From an uncultured Serinicoccus sp. (GTDB lineage Bacteria; Actinomycetota; Actinomycetes; Actinomycetales; Dermatophilaceae), in assembly GCF_947500995.1 (NCBI RefSeq), contig NZ_CANMUA010000002.1, positions 186,001 to 250,000 of the forward strand: 64,000 nt of DNA, in the 5' to 3' direction. A model generated the notes under the pieces. The model was not told the DNA's origin and ran no database searches. It was given only the letters and a program-made list of their open reading frames with translations. Shown here piece by piece: positions 7,812-16,217 of the stretch. Made by a program: the position numbers and the translations under genes. Positions within the stretch are counted from its first letter, which is position 1; every line of letters begins with the position of its first letter.

Positions 7812-9416
7812 ATGCCCGCACCGCACCCCCGTCACCGCCGCACCCTCCTCGCCGGCGCCGTCGTCCCCCTGGGGGCGGCGCTCGCCCTCGGGGGTGCCGC
7901 GACCTCCCAGGCCGCCCCGGCCCCGGCCGGAGCACCGTGGACGACGTGCAGCCCGGCGCCCGAGGCGCCGCTGCACGAGATGCGCGGGGTGTGGATCGCC
8001 AGCGTCGCCAACATCGACTGGCCCTCCCGGCCCGGGCTGAGCCCGCAGGAGGCGCAGGCCGAGCTGGAGGCGTGGTACGACGAGGCGCTGGCCTCCGGCC
8101 TCAACAGCGTGGTCGTGCAGGTCCGCCCCACGGCCGACACCTTCTGGCCCTCCGAGCTGGAGCCGAGCAGCGCGTGGCTTACCGGGGAGCAGGGCGCCGA
8201 CTTCGGCGGCTGGGACCCCATGGCCTTCGCCGTCGAGGAGGCCCACGCGCGCGGCCTGGACTTCCACGCGTGGTTCAACCCCTACCGCGTCACCCTCACG
8301 GGCACCGACCCCTCGGTCCTGGCCGAGGACCACCCGGCCCGGGTCCACCCCGACTGGACCGTCGCCTACGGCGGCAAGCTCTACTACGACCCGGGCGTCC
8401 CGGCCGTCCGCGAGCACACCACCGCCGTCATCATGGAGGCGGTCGAGCGCTACGACATCGACGGCGTCCACTTCGACGACTACTTCTACCCCTACCCGGT
8501 GGCCGGCGAGGAGTTCTCCGACGACGAGAGCTACGCCGCCTACGGCGCCGGGTTCGCGGACCGCGGCGACTGGCGGCGCCACAACGTCGACCGGCTCATC
8601 GAGGGCCTGCACGAGCAGATCGAGGCCGCCAAGCCGCACGTCGCCTTCGGCGTCAGCCCGTTCGCCGTCTGGCGCAACGCCGGCACCGACCCCGAGGGCT
8701 CGGAGACCACGGCCGGCGCCCAGACCTACGACGACCTGTATGCCGACACCCGCCGGTGGGTGCGCGAGGAGTGGATGGACTACGTCCTGCCCCAGGTCTA
8801 CTGGGCCATCGGGTTCGAGCCGGCCGCCTACGACGTCCTCGTCCCGTGGTGGAGCGAGCAGGTCGACGGCACCGACGTGGCGCTGTGGATCGGTCAGGCG
8901 ACCTACAAGGTCGGCACCTCGACGCAGTCGCCGGAGTGGTCCGACCCCGCCGAGATGGTGCGTCACCTCGACCTCAACGAGCAGTACCCGCAGGTCACCG
9001 GCGACGTCTACTTCTCCGCCAAGGACGTGCGGGCCGACCGGCTCGACCACTGGTCGCTCCTGCAGAGCGAGCACTATGGCAGCCCGGCCCTGCCGCCCGC
9101 GCTCAACCCCGGCACCACGCCCGAGGTGGACGCCCCGACGAAGGTCCGCACGCGGCGCACGGCCGAGGGCACCGCGCTGTCGTGGAGCCACGCGGGCGAC
9201 GACGCCGGGTTCGCCGTCTACCGCGTCGACGACGCCCGGGGCCCGGGCCGCGTCGACTGCGACGACCTCGACGCCGACAGCCTCGTCGCGGTCCTGGGCA
9301 CCGGCGACACCGGCTGGGTCGACCCCGACGGGGACAAGCACGACGTCTACGTCGTCACCGCGCTCTCGGCCGACAACACCCAGTCCACCGCGTCCCGTCC
9401 GGTCCGCGGACGATGA
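7812..9416 (+). CDS. Secreted GHL10-type glycoside hydrolase (YngK-like)
   Basis: 534 residues. An arginine-rich N-terminus (RHRRTLLAGA) and a hydrophobic run ending at AAPAPA give a signal peptide, possibly Tat-type. The body is a GHL10/DUF187 TIM-barrel-like domain (about residues 55-400): MRGVWIASVANIDWPS, VVVQVRPTADTFWPS, AWFNPYRV, IDGVHFDDYFYPYP and YVLPQVYWAIG are family signatures; the FDDYFYPY acidic residues are the likely catalytic centre. A C-terminal fibronectin-like part (about 440-534) follows. First gene of the rightward salvage operon, so probably trims cell-wall glycans outside the cell before import. The exact glycan is not known for this family. An AAGGA-like ribosome site is at about 7795. 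Confidence 0.85.
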   Translation: MPAPHPRHRRTLLAGAVVPLGAALALGGAATSQAAPAPAGAPWTTCSPAPEAPLHEMRGVWIASVANIDWPSRPGLSPQEAQAELEAWYDEALASGLNSVVVQVRPTADTFWPSELEPSSAWLTGEQGADFGGWDPMAFAVEEAHARGLDFHAWFNPYRVTLTGTDPSVLAEDHPARVHPDWTVAYGGKLYYDPGVPAVREHTTAVIMEAVERYDIDGVHFDDYFYPYPVAGEEFSDDESYAAYGAGFADRGDWRRHNVDRLIEGLHEQIEAAKPHVAFGVSPFAVWRNAGTDPEGSETTAGAQTYDDLYADTRRWVREEWMDYVLPQVYWAIGFEPAAYDVLVPWWSEQVDGTDVALWIGQATYKVGTSTQSPEWSDPAEMVRHLDLNEQYPQVTGDVYFSAKDVRADRLDHWSLLQSEHYGSPALPPALNPGTTPEVDAPTKVRTRRTAEGTALSWSHAGDDAGFAVYRVDDARGPGRVDCDDLDADSLVAVLGTGDTGWVDPDGDKHDVYVVTALSADNTQSTASRPVRGR

Positions 9417-10177
9417 CCGCCGAACCGGCGCGCGCGCCGGTGCCCACGAGCGGTGCCCGGGGGGCCAAGGCCGAGCTGGTCCGCCACCGCCTGGAGGACC
9501 TCATCGCCCCGATGCGTCCCGGTGAGCCGCTGCCCGCCGAGCGCGACCTCGCGGCCGACCTCGGCGTGGCGCGGATGACCCTGCGCCGCGTGGTCGAGTC
9601 GCTCGTCGCCGACCACCGGCTCATCCGCCGCCCGGGCGCCGGCACCTTCGTGGCCCCCGAACGGGTCGACCAGCAGCTGTCCGCCACGTCGTTCTCCACC
9701 GACATGCGCTCGCGCGGCATGACGCCGGGCGCGCACACGGTCTGGGCCCGGCAGGAGCCGGCCGGCATGATGCTCGCCTCGGTGCTGGGGGTCGACCCCA
9801 CCTCGAGCGTCATCCACGTGCGCCGGGTCCGCACCGCCGACGGCGAGCCGATGGCGCTGGAGGACCTGCACGTCCCCGCCGACCTCGTCCCCGGGCTCAC
9901 CGGCGCCGACCTCGAGGACGCCTCGTTCTACCAGCTGCTCGAGGCGCGCTACGGGCTCACCATCAGCGCCGGCACCCAGACCATCGAGCCGCACCTCGTC
10001 ACCGCCGAGGAGGCCGAGCAGCTGCACACCAGCGCGGGCTCCCCCGCCTTCCTCTTCGAGCGCACCTCCCGGGTCGCCGACGGACAGGTCGCGGAGTTCG
10101 TCCGCTCGGTCTACCGCGGCGACCGCTACCGCATCCTCGTCGACCTCTTCCCCGCCGCCTCCGGCGGACGACCCTGA
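9413..10177 (+). CDS. GntR/HutC-family regulator with UTRA domain
   Basis: 254 residues. The N-terminal winged helix (about 20-85) has GEPLPAERDLAADLGVARMT followed by LRRVVESL, the canonical GntR recognition helix; the rest (about 95-250) is a UTRA effector domain as in DasR/NagR/YvoA, whose ligands are GlcNAc-6-P or GlcN-6-P. ATG 9413 overlaps the hydrolase stop by four bases (ATGA). Being inside the operon whose promoter has DasR-like boxes, it is very probably the local repressor and is autoregulated. Confidence 0.88.
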   Translation: MTAEPARAPVPTSGARGAKAELVRHRLEDLIAPMRPGEPLPAERDLAADLGVARMTLRRVVESLVADHRLIRRPGAGTFVAPERVDQQLSATSFSTDMRSRGMTPGAHTVWARQEPAGMMLASVLGVDPTSSVIHVRRVRTADGEPMALEDLHVPADLVPGLTGADLEDASFYQLLEARYGLTISAGTQTIEPHLVTAEEAEQLHTSAGSPAFLFERTSRVADGQVAEFVRSVYRGDRYRILVDLFPAASGGRP

Positions 10178-10224
10178 CCACGGCATACCGGCAGACCCGC
10201 CACCCCCACCGGAAGGACACCATC

Positions 10225-11529
10225 ATGAAGCGCACCACCCGCCTGCTCGCGCTGGCCACGGCCACCACCCTCACGCTCACCGCCTGCGGAGGTGGTGGTG
10301 AGGACACCGGCTCCGGCGACGACGGATCCGGCGAGGCCATGGACGCCACGGGCGAGACCCTGAGCGTCTGGATCATGGAGGGCACGAACCCGGACGCCAC
10401 GCCGTTCTTCGAGGAGGTGAGCACGGCCTTCGAGGAGGAGACCGGCGCCACCCTGGACATCCAGTTCATCCCCTGGGCCTCCGCGCACGACCAGTTCGTC
10501 AACTCGATCGCCGGCGGCACCGGTCCGGACGTCGCGGAGGTGGGCACCACCTGGACCCCCGAGTTCGGGGACGCCGGCGCGCTGATGGACCTCGGCCCCC
10601 AGATCGAGGAGTCCGGCCTGGGCGACGCCTACGTGAGCAGCGTGCTGGAGTCCGGCACCTACGACGGCGCCGTCTACGGCGCGCCCTGGTATGCCGGTGT
10701 CCGGTCGATCATCTACCGCGCCGACCTCTTCGAGGAGAACGGCATCGAGCCGCCCACCACCTGGGACGAGCTGGCGGAGGTCGGTGACGCCCTCAAGGAG
10801 GCCGACCCGGACCTCATCCCCTTCCCGATCCCCAACTCGACGTTCACCACGACCCCGTTCATCTGGGGTGCCGGAGGTGAGATCGCCGTGCAGGAGGGCG
10901 ACACCTGGACCTCCGGTCTGGACTCCCCCGAGTCGGTCGAGGGCCTGGCCTACCTGGAGTCCCTGGTCGAGGAGCACGAGCTGTCCACCCCGGCCGCGAG
11001 CACGTGGAACGAGGCCGACACCCGCGACGCCTTCGCCCGCGGCGAGGCCGGCATGATCATCAGCGGCTCGTGGACCCCGAAGTCCATCGTCGAGGCCAAC
11101 GCCGACCTGGAGGGCAAGCTGGGCGTCGTGCCGATCCCGGGGCCGGACGGCGGCATGTCGCCCTCCTTCGCCGGCGGCTCGCACCTGTCGGTCTTCGAGA
11201 CGGCCGAGAACCAGGACCTCGCCTGGACCTTCGTCGAGATGATGACGACCGGGGAGTATGCCGAGATGTGGGGCGAGCAGACCGGCTTCTTCCCCGCGAC
11301 CGACGACCTGCTCACCCGGCTCGAGGAGGCCGAGGACCCGCTGGTCGCGCCGTTCGCCCTGCAGATGAAGGACGGCAGCGCCACCCTCCCGGTCACCCCG
11401 CTGTGGGGTCAGGTCGAGGGCGCGCAGACCATCCCCGCGATGATGGAGTCCATCCTCGGGGGTGGGGCCGACGCGCAGGAGGCCGCCACCACCGCCGCGG
11501 ACGAGATGAACGAGATCTTCGGCTCGTGA
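10225..11529 (+). CDS. Sugar ABC transporter substrate-binding lipoprotein
   Basis: 434 residues, extracellular family 1 solute-binding protein of CUT1 importers. The signal peptide ends at the lipobox LTACGGG (Cys about residue 20), so the protein is lipid-anchored on the outer face of the membrane. Inner motifs such as INSIAGGTGPDVAEVG and NWGSWTP-like ISGSWTPKSI near residue 280 are typical. A GGAAGGAC ribosome site lies 7-14 bases upstream. It overlaps the first permease gene by four bases. The cargo is inferred to be GlcNAc, MurNAc or muropeptide-derived disaccharides, from the enzymes around it. Confidence 0.9.
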   Translation: MKRTTRLLALATATTLTLTACGGGGEDTGSGDDGSGEAMDATGETLSVWIMEGTNPDATPFFEEVSTAFEEETGATLDIQFIPWASAHDQFVNSIAGGTGPDVAEVGTTWTPEFGDAGALMDLGPQIEESGLGDAYVSSVLESGTYDGAVYGAPWYAGVRSIIYRADLFEENGIEPPTTWDELAEVGDALKEADPDLIPFPIPNSTFTTTPFIWGAGGEIAVQEGDTWTSGLDSPESVEGLAYLESLVEEHELSTPAASTWNEADTRDAFARGEAGMIISGSWTPKSIVEANADLEGKLGVVPIPGPDGGMSPSFAGGSHLSVFETAENQDLAWTFVEMMTTGEYAEMWGEQTGFFPATDDLLTRLEEAEDPLVAPFALQMKDGSATLPVTPLWGQVEGAQTIPAMMESILGGGADAQEAATTAADEMNEIFGS

Positions 11530-12431
11530 GCTCGCCCGCCCTGGGGTCGGCGCGGCGGCCGTGGCTGCTGCTCGCGCCGACCCTGGCCGTCATCGGCATC
11601 CTGCTGCTGTGGCCCATGGTGCGGGTCGTCGTCCTGTCCTTCCAGGACTTCGGCCTGCGCGAGCTGGTCCGCGGCGGCGCCGAGATCGTCGGCCTGCAGA
11701 ACTACCGCGACATCCTCACCGACGAGCGGCTCTGGCGGGTGGCGCTGCCCAACACCGTCGTCTTCGCGCTGGTCTGCGTGGTCCTGACCGTGGCCGTCGG
11801 CACCCTCGTGGCGCTGCTCTTGCACCGCCTCTCCCCCGGCTGGCGGACGCTGGTCATGATGGCGGTCATGGCCGCCTGGGCGATCCCGGCCGTGACCGGC
11901 ACCTACGTCTGGGTCTACCTCTTCGACGCCCGGGCCGGCTTCCTCACCGGCGTCCTCGGCCAGCTGGGCCTCGTCGACGTCGCCACCCAGAACCTCTTCA
12001 CCGAGCGCGGCTGGTTCTACGCCATCGCCACCCTCAACGTCGTCCACCACGGCTTCCCGTTCGTCGCGGTGACCGTGCTCGCCGGGCTGGTGACCATCCC
12101 GTCCGAGCTGCCCGAGGCGGCGATGATCGACGGCGCCAACGCCTGGCAGCGGTTCCGGCACATCACCGTGCCCATGCTCAAGCCGGTCTTCGCGATCGTC
12201 ACCATCCTGTCCACCATCTGGGACTTCAAGGTGTTCACGCAGATCTACCTCATGCCCGGCGGCGACGGCTCCAACCGCGAGGTGCTCAACCTGGGCACGT
12301 GGAGCTACATCACCGCCATGTCGCAGAACCAGTTCGGTCTCGGGGCGGCGATCGCCGTGCTGCTCACGATCCTGCTGCTGGCCATCACCGCGGTCTACCT
12401 GCGGACGCTGTTCAAGGAGGAGGAGCTGTGA
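11526..12431 (+). CDS. Sugar ABC transporter permease (MalF/UgpA type)
   Basis: 301 residues from GTG 11526, which overlaps the binding-protein stop (GTGA). Six membrane segments are expected: the first is WLLLAPTLAVIGILLLWPMV. The EAA loop that docks the ATPase reads ELPEAAMIDGANAWQRFRHI (about residues 197-216). Pairs with the next permease to form the channel. No ATP-binding subunit is encoded nearby; in actinobacteria such importers commonly share an MsiK-type ATPase encoded elsewhere, which I infer here. Confidence 0.9.
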   Translation: MSSPALGSARRPWLLLAPTLAVIGILLLWPMVRVVVLSFQDFGLRELVRGGAEIVGLQNYRDILTDERLWRVALPNTVVFALVCVVLTVAVGTLVALLLHRLSPGWRTLVMMAVMAAWAIPAVTGTYVWVYLFDARAGFLTGVLGQLGLVDVATQNLFTERGWFYAIATLNVVHHGFPFVAVTVLAGLVTIPSELPEAAMIDGANAWQRFRHITVPMLKPVFAIVTILSTIWDFKVFTQIYLMPGGDGSNREVLNLGTWSYITAMSQNQFGLGAAIAVLLTILLLAITAVYLRTLFKEEEL

Positions 12432-13249
12432 GGCGGCTGCTCGGGCGCGGCGGGCTGGTCCTGGCCAGCGTCGTCGTCGTGGTCTTCAGCATCTTCCCGG
12501 TGTTCGTCATGATCGGCACCGCCCTCGACCCGGCGGCCAACGCGGGCGGGCGCGGCGTCATCCCCTCCGGCATCTCCTTCGAGCACTTCGGGCGGGTGCT
12601 GTCGCAGACGCGCTTCCCGGACTACCTGCTCAACTCGCTCATCGTCGCGGTCGTCACCGTCGTGGCGAGCGGCCTGCTGGCGCTCTTCGCCGCCGTGGCG
12701 GTGGCCCGCTTCCGGTTCTCCGGGCGCACCAAGATCCTCATGATGATCCTCATCGTGCAGATGGTGCCGATGGAGGCGCTGGTCATCCCGCTGTTCCTGC
12801 AGGCCAAGACGCTGGGTCTGCTCAACAGCCTGCTGGGACTGTCGGTGGTCTACATCGCCTTCAGCCTGTCCTTCGCGATCTGGACGCTGCGCGGCTTCGT
12901 GGCCGCGGTGCCCGTCGAGCTGGAGGAGGCGGCCTACCTCGACGGGGCGAGCTGGTGGCAGATGTTCTGGAAGGTGCTCTTCCCGCTGGTGGCGCCCGGG
13001 CTGGTCGCGGTGAGCGTCTTCAGCTTCATCCTGGCGTGGAACGAGTTCATCTTCGCGCTGACCTTCATGGCCGACGACGACATGTACACCGCCGCCGTCG
13101 GCCTGCGGACCTTCTTCACCCGCGGCGGCACCGACTGGGGTGCGGTCATGGCGGCCAGCACGATCATCACCGTCCCGGTCATGATCTTCTTCGTCGCCGT
13201 CCAGTCGCGGCTCTCCAGCGGACTCATGTCAGGAGCGACCAAGGGATGA
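12428..13249 (+). CDS. Sugar ABC transporter permease (MalG/UgpE type)
   Basis: 273 residues from GTG 12428, overlapping the first permease by four bases. Hydrophobic start LVLASVVVVVFSIFPVFVM, then an extracytoplasmic loop and the EAA motif ELEEAAYLDGASWWQMFWKV (about 158-177) for contact with the shared ATPase. About six membrane helices; the last is TIITVPVMIFFVAVQ. Second half of the CUT1 channel. Confidence 0.9.
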   Translation: MRRLLGRGGLVLASVVVVVFSIFPVFVMIGTALDPAANAGGRGVIPSGISFEHFGRVLSQTRFPDYLLNSLIVAVVTVVASGLLALFAAVAVARFRFSGRTKILMMILIVQMVPMEALVIPLFLQAKTLGLLNSLLGLSVVYIAFSLSFAIWTLRGFVAAVPVELEEAAYLDGASWWQMFWKVLFPLVAPGLVAVSVFSFILAWNEFIFALTFMADDDMYTAAVGLRTFFTRGGTDWGAVMAASTIITVPVMIFFVAVQSRLSSGLMSGATKG

Positions 13250-14736
13250 CCGGAACCGACGCACCCGCCGACGACCAGCTGCTGCGCCGGGCCGCGCTCG
13301 GCGTGCTCGTCCCCGGCTTCGTGGGGACGACCCTGCCGGACTGGCTGGGGGACCTGCTCGAGGAGGGTATGGCCGGCGTCTGGCTCTTCGGCCACAACGT
13401 CGAGGACGGCGAGCAGGTGAGGGCGCTCACCACGCAGGTCCACGCCCGGCGGCCGCAGGCTCTCGTGGCCGCGGACGAGGAAGGCGGCACGGTCACCCGG
13501 CTGCACCACCGGGACGGCTCCCCGTGGCCCGGGGCGTGGGCACTGGGGGTGGCCGACGACGTCGCGCTGACCCGGGAGGTCATGGCCGGCCTGGGCGGGC
13601 AGCTGCGGGAGGTCGGCATCGACGTCACCGCCGCGCCGGACGCCGACGTCAACACCGAGCCCGCGAACCCGGTCATCGGGGTGCGCTCCTTCGGCCCGGA
13701 CCCCGAGCGGGTCGCCGGGCACGTCGCGGCGGCCGTGCAGGGGCTGGGCGAGGCGGGCGTCCTCGCCTGCGCCAAGCACTTCCCCGGCCACGGCTCCACG
13801 CGCGTCGACTCCCACCTCGACCTGCCGGTGCTGGACGTCGACGACGAGGTCCTCCGCGCCCGCGAGCTGGTGCCCTTCGCCGCCGCGGTCCGCGCGGAGG
13901 TGCCCATGGTCATGACCGGCCACCTGGTCGTGCCCGGGCATGGCGACCTCCCGGCCACGCTCAACCCCTCGGTGCTGCGCGTGCTGCGGGAGGACCTGGG
14001 CTTCGACGGGGTCATCTGCACCGACGCCCTCGACATGGCCGCCGTGGCGCAGGGCTGGGGCCGGGCGGGGGCGGCCGTGCTGGCCCTCGCCGCCGGCGCG
14101 GACCTGCTGTGCATCGGCAACCCGGTGCACCCGGGCGACTACGACGCGCGCGAGGACACCCTCGCGCTCGCCGACGCGGTGGTCGCCGCCGTGCGGCGGG
14201 GTGACCTGGACCGCGAGCGGCTGCTCGAGGCGGACCGGAGGGTAGCCGGGCTGGGACGGCGGCAGGCGGAACGCCGGGCCGCGCCCACCGGGCAGACCGA
14301 CGCCGCGGCGGCGACCCGGGCGGGGAGGGCCGCCGCCGCGCGTGCCGTGCGGGTGACCGGGCAGGTCCCCGTGCTGCGCAGCCCGGACGTCACCGCCCTG
14401 GGTGGTGGCGCCAACATCGCCAGCGGCGCGCGCCAGGAGGTCCTCACCCAGGGGCTGGCGCGCGAGCTCGCGGGCCGGGTCGTGGAGCCGTCCGTGGCTG
14501 TCGCCGGCAGCCCCGACCGTGGTGGACTGGTCCTCGTGAGCGACGACCACACCGATCTCGGCTCCGACGCCGGCGCCGAGATCGCCCGCAGCCTGCTGGC
14601 CCGGTGCGACGTCCTCGTGCACACGGGCATCCGGGACCTGCCGGACGGGGACGCGCCCGCCTGCGTGGTGCGGACCTTCGGCGGGGGCGCCGCGAGCGCG
14701 GCCGCCGCCGCCGACGTCCTGCGGGGGGCCCGATGA
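13246..14736 (+). CDS. NagZ-like beta-N-acetylhexosaminidase, GH3
   Basis: 496 residues, glycoside hydrolase family 3. NagZ-type enzymes cleave GlcNAc from MurNAc (or anhydroMurNAc) of muropeptides. The diagnostic KHFPGHGSTRVDSH loop (about 178-191) carries the His/Asp acid-base pair of this subfamily, and ICTDALDM (about 258) holds the nucleophile aspartate. No signal peptide, so it acts on imported material in the cytoplasm. The C-terminal 150 residues form a second, GH3-C-like domain, which is longer than in proteobacterial NagZ. ATG 13246 overlaps the permease stop by four bases, with AAGGG just before. Confidence 0.88.
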   Translation: MTGTDAPADDQLLRRAALGVLVPGFVGTTLPDWLGDLLEEGMAGVWLFGHNVEDGEQVRALTTQVHARRPQALVAADEEGGTVTRLHHRDGSPWPGAWALGVADDVALTREVMAGLGGQLREVGIDVTAAPDADVNTEPANPVIGVRSFGPDPERVAGHVAAAVQGLGEAGVLACAKHFPGHGSTRVDSHLDLPVLDVDDEVLRARELVPFAAAVRAEVPMVMTGHLVVPGHGDLPATLNPSVLRVLREDLGFDGVICTDALDMAAVAQGWGRAGAAVLALAAGADLLCIGNPVHPGDYDAREDTLALADAVVAAVRRGDLDRERLLEADRRVAGLGRRQAERRAAPTGQTDAAAATRAGRAAAARAVRVTGQVPVLRSPDVTALGGGANIASGARQEVLTQGLARELAGRVVEPSVAVAGSPDRGGLVLVSDDHTDLGSDAGAEIARSLLARCDVLVHTGIRDLPDGDAPACVVRTFGGGAASAAAAADVLRGAR

Positions 14737-15887
14737 GGGAGCGGATGGTCATCTCCGGCGAGCAGGTCCTGTGGCCCGACGGCACCCTCGCCGGGGGCTG
14801 GGTGGCCGTGGAGGGTGACCGGATCACCCAGGTCGGGAGGGACGCCCCGCTCTACCCCGCCGACCGGCACACCCCCTTCCTCGCCCCGGGGTTCGTCGAC
14901 ATGCACTGCCACGGCGGCGGCGGGCATACCTTCGCCACGACCGACCCCGACGAGGTGCGCGCGGCCGCCGCGACCCACCACGCAGCGGGCACGACCACGG
15001 TCGTCGCCTCCCTCGTCTCGGCCGACCCCCCTACGCTGCTCGCCCAGGTCCGCGCGCTGGCCCCGCTCGTGCGCGGCACCATGATCGCCGGCATCCACCT
15101 GGAGGGGCCCTGGCTGAGCCCGCTGCACCGCGGCGCGCACCGGCTCGAGGACCTGCGCAACCCGGACCCGGCGGAGATCGACGCGCTGCTGGAGGCGGGC
15201 GCCGGCACCATCTGCATGGTCACCCTCGCCCCCGAGCTGCCCGGCGGGATGGAGGCGGTCCGCCGCTTCGTCGCGGCGGGCGTGGTCGTCGCCGTGGGCC
15301 ACACCGACGCCGACGCCGACCAGCTGCGCGAGGCGGTCGACGCGGGGGCCACCGTCGTCACCCACCTCTTCAACGCCATGCGTCCGCTGCACCACCGTGA
15401 CCCCGGCCCCGTGGTGGCCGCCCTCGCCGACCCCCGGCTCGCCGTCGAGCTCATCGTGGACGGCGTCCACGTCCACCCCGACGTCGTGGAGCTCACGGTG
15501 CGCAGCACCCTGTCGCGCGTCGTGCTCGTCAGCGACGCCATGGCCGGTGCGGCGGCCGCGGACGGCCGCTACCGCCTCGGCCCGATGGACGTCGAGGTGG
15601 TCGACGGGGTGGCACGGACCCTGGACAACGGGAGCATCGCGGGCAGCACCCTCACCCTCGACCGGGCGGTGCGCACCAGCGTCGCGGCCGGTGTCGCCCG
15701 GTGCGCGGCCCTGCTGTCGGCGACCTGGGGCCCGGCCCGGACCCTCGGGCTCGACGCCGGCCAGCTGGCGCCCGGGCACCGCGCGGACCTCGTGGGTCTG
15801 GACCGCGACCTGGACGTGCGCCTCGTCCTGCGCCACGGCGAGCTCCTCCGGGACGACGTGGCGGACGGTCCCGCGCAGGACGACTGA
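14733..15887 (+). CDS. nagA: N-acetylglucosamine-6-phosphate deacetylase NagA
   Basis: 384 residues, amidohydrolase superfamily. Removes acetate from GlcNAc-6-P to give GlcN-6-P for NagB. Visible metal and catalytic motifs: FVDMHCHGGGGHTF (HxH), GIHLEGPWLSP, AVGHTDADAD, THLFNAMRP and VLVSDAMAG with the catalytic aspartate. Substrate GlcNAc-6-P comes from the MurK-MurQ fusion of the divergent operon. ATG 14733 overlaps the upstream stop (ATGA). Last gene of the operon; a strong hairpin follows 10 bases after the stop. Confidence 0.93.
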   Translation: MRERMVISGEQVLWPDGTLAGGWVAVEGDRITQVGRDAPLYPADRHTPFLAPGFVDMHCHGGGGHTFATTDPDEVRAAAATHHAAGTTTVVASLVSADPPTLLAQVRALAPLVRGTMIAGIHLEGPWLSPLHRGAHRLEDLRNPDPAEIDALLEAGAGTICMVTLAPELPGGMEAVRRFVAAGVVVAVGHTDADADQLREAVDAGATVVTHLFNAMRPLHHRDPGPVVAALADPRLAVELIVDGVHVHPDVVELTVRSTLSRVVLVSDAMAGAAAADGRYRLGPMDVEVVDGVARTLDNGSIAGSTLTLDRAVRTSVAAGVARCAALLSATWGPARTLGLDAGQLAPGHRADLVGLDRDLDVRLVLRHGELLRDDVADGPAQDD

Positions 15888-15897
15888 TCCCACCCAC

Positions 15898-15938
15898 GAC
15901 TGAGCCGGTCTGCAGCAGGGCTGCAGACCGGCTCAGTC
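15898..15938. terminator. Bidirectional hairpin terminator
   Basis: A perfect 18-bp stem (15898-15915 with 15921-15938) closed by a 5-base loop lies just after nagA and 14 bases beyond the stop of the leftward small ORF at 15953. There is no T-run, as usual at this GC content. It can serve both converging transcripts. Confidence 0.85.
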
Positions 15939-15952
15939 CCGGGTTCACGAGC

Positions 15953-16126
15953 TCACGCGTCCGGCTGGCACCCCTCCTGCACGCAGAAGGGACCGCCGGA
16001 CTCCGTGTCCGCCAGCTCGATGGACCTGTCGGTGATCACCTGTGCTGTGGTCTCCACGTTGATCACCGTGTGGTGCACCGGCGCGTCGCCGCGCCATGCA
16101 CCGAGGGAAGAGACATGTGCTCTCAC
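15953..16126 (-). CDS. Small Cys-containing peptide, 57 residues
   Basis: An unassigned short frame that reads like real protein: VRAHVSSLGAWRGDAPVHHT at the start, then VINVETTAQVITDRSIELAD, ending SGGPFCVQEGCQPDA. Codon third positions are strongly G/C. A TACCGT box sits exactly seven bases before the GTG at 16126, giving a leaderless promoter, and the gene ends at a hairpin. Two cysteines lie in the last 11 residues. No modification enzyme, transporter or immunity gene is adjacent, so calling it a peptide-product precursor would be speculation. Not recognised. Confidence 0.5.
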   Translation of the reverse strand: MRAHVSSLGAWRGDAPVHHTVINVETTAQVITDRSIELADTESGGPFCVQEGCQPDA

Positions 16127-16133
16127 AGTGCTG

Positions 16134-16139
16134 ACGGTA
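16134..16139 (-). promoter_or_regulatory. -10 box (TACCGT) of the 57-residue ORF
   Basis: Read on the minus strand, TACCGT is followed by CAGCACT and then the GTG start. The seven-base gap fits a leaderless transcript. No clear -35 is seen. Confidence 0.45.
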
Positions 16140-16217
16140 CGACCATCGGGCGCCTGGGGAAAGGTCCTGTGACAAACCTTTGCCGAAGCGAGACCTTGGC
16201 GACCCGGACAGAGGCCC

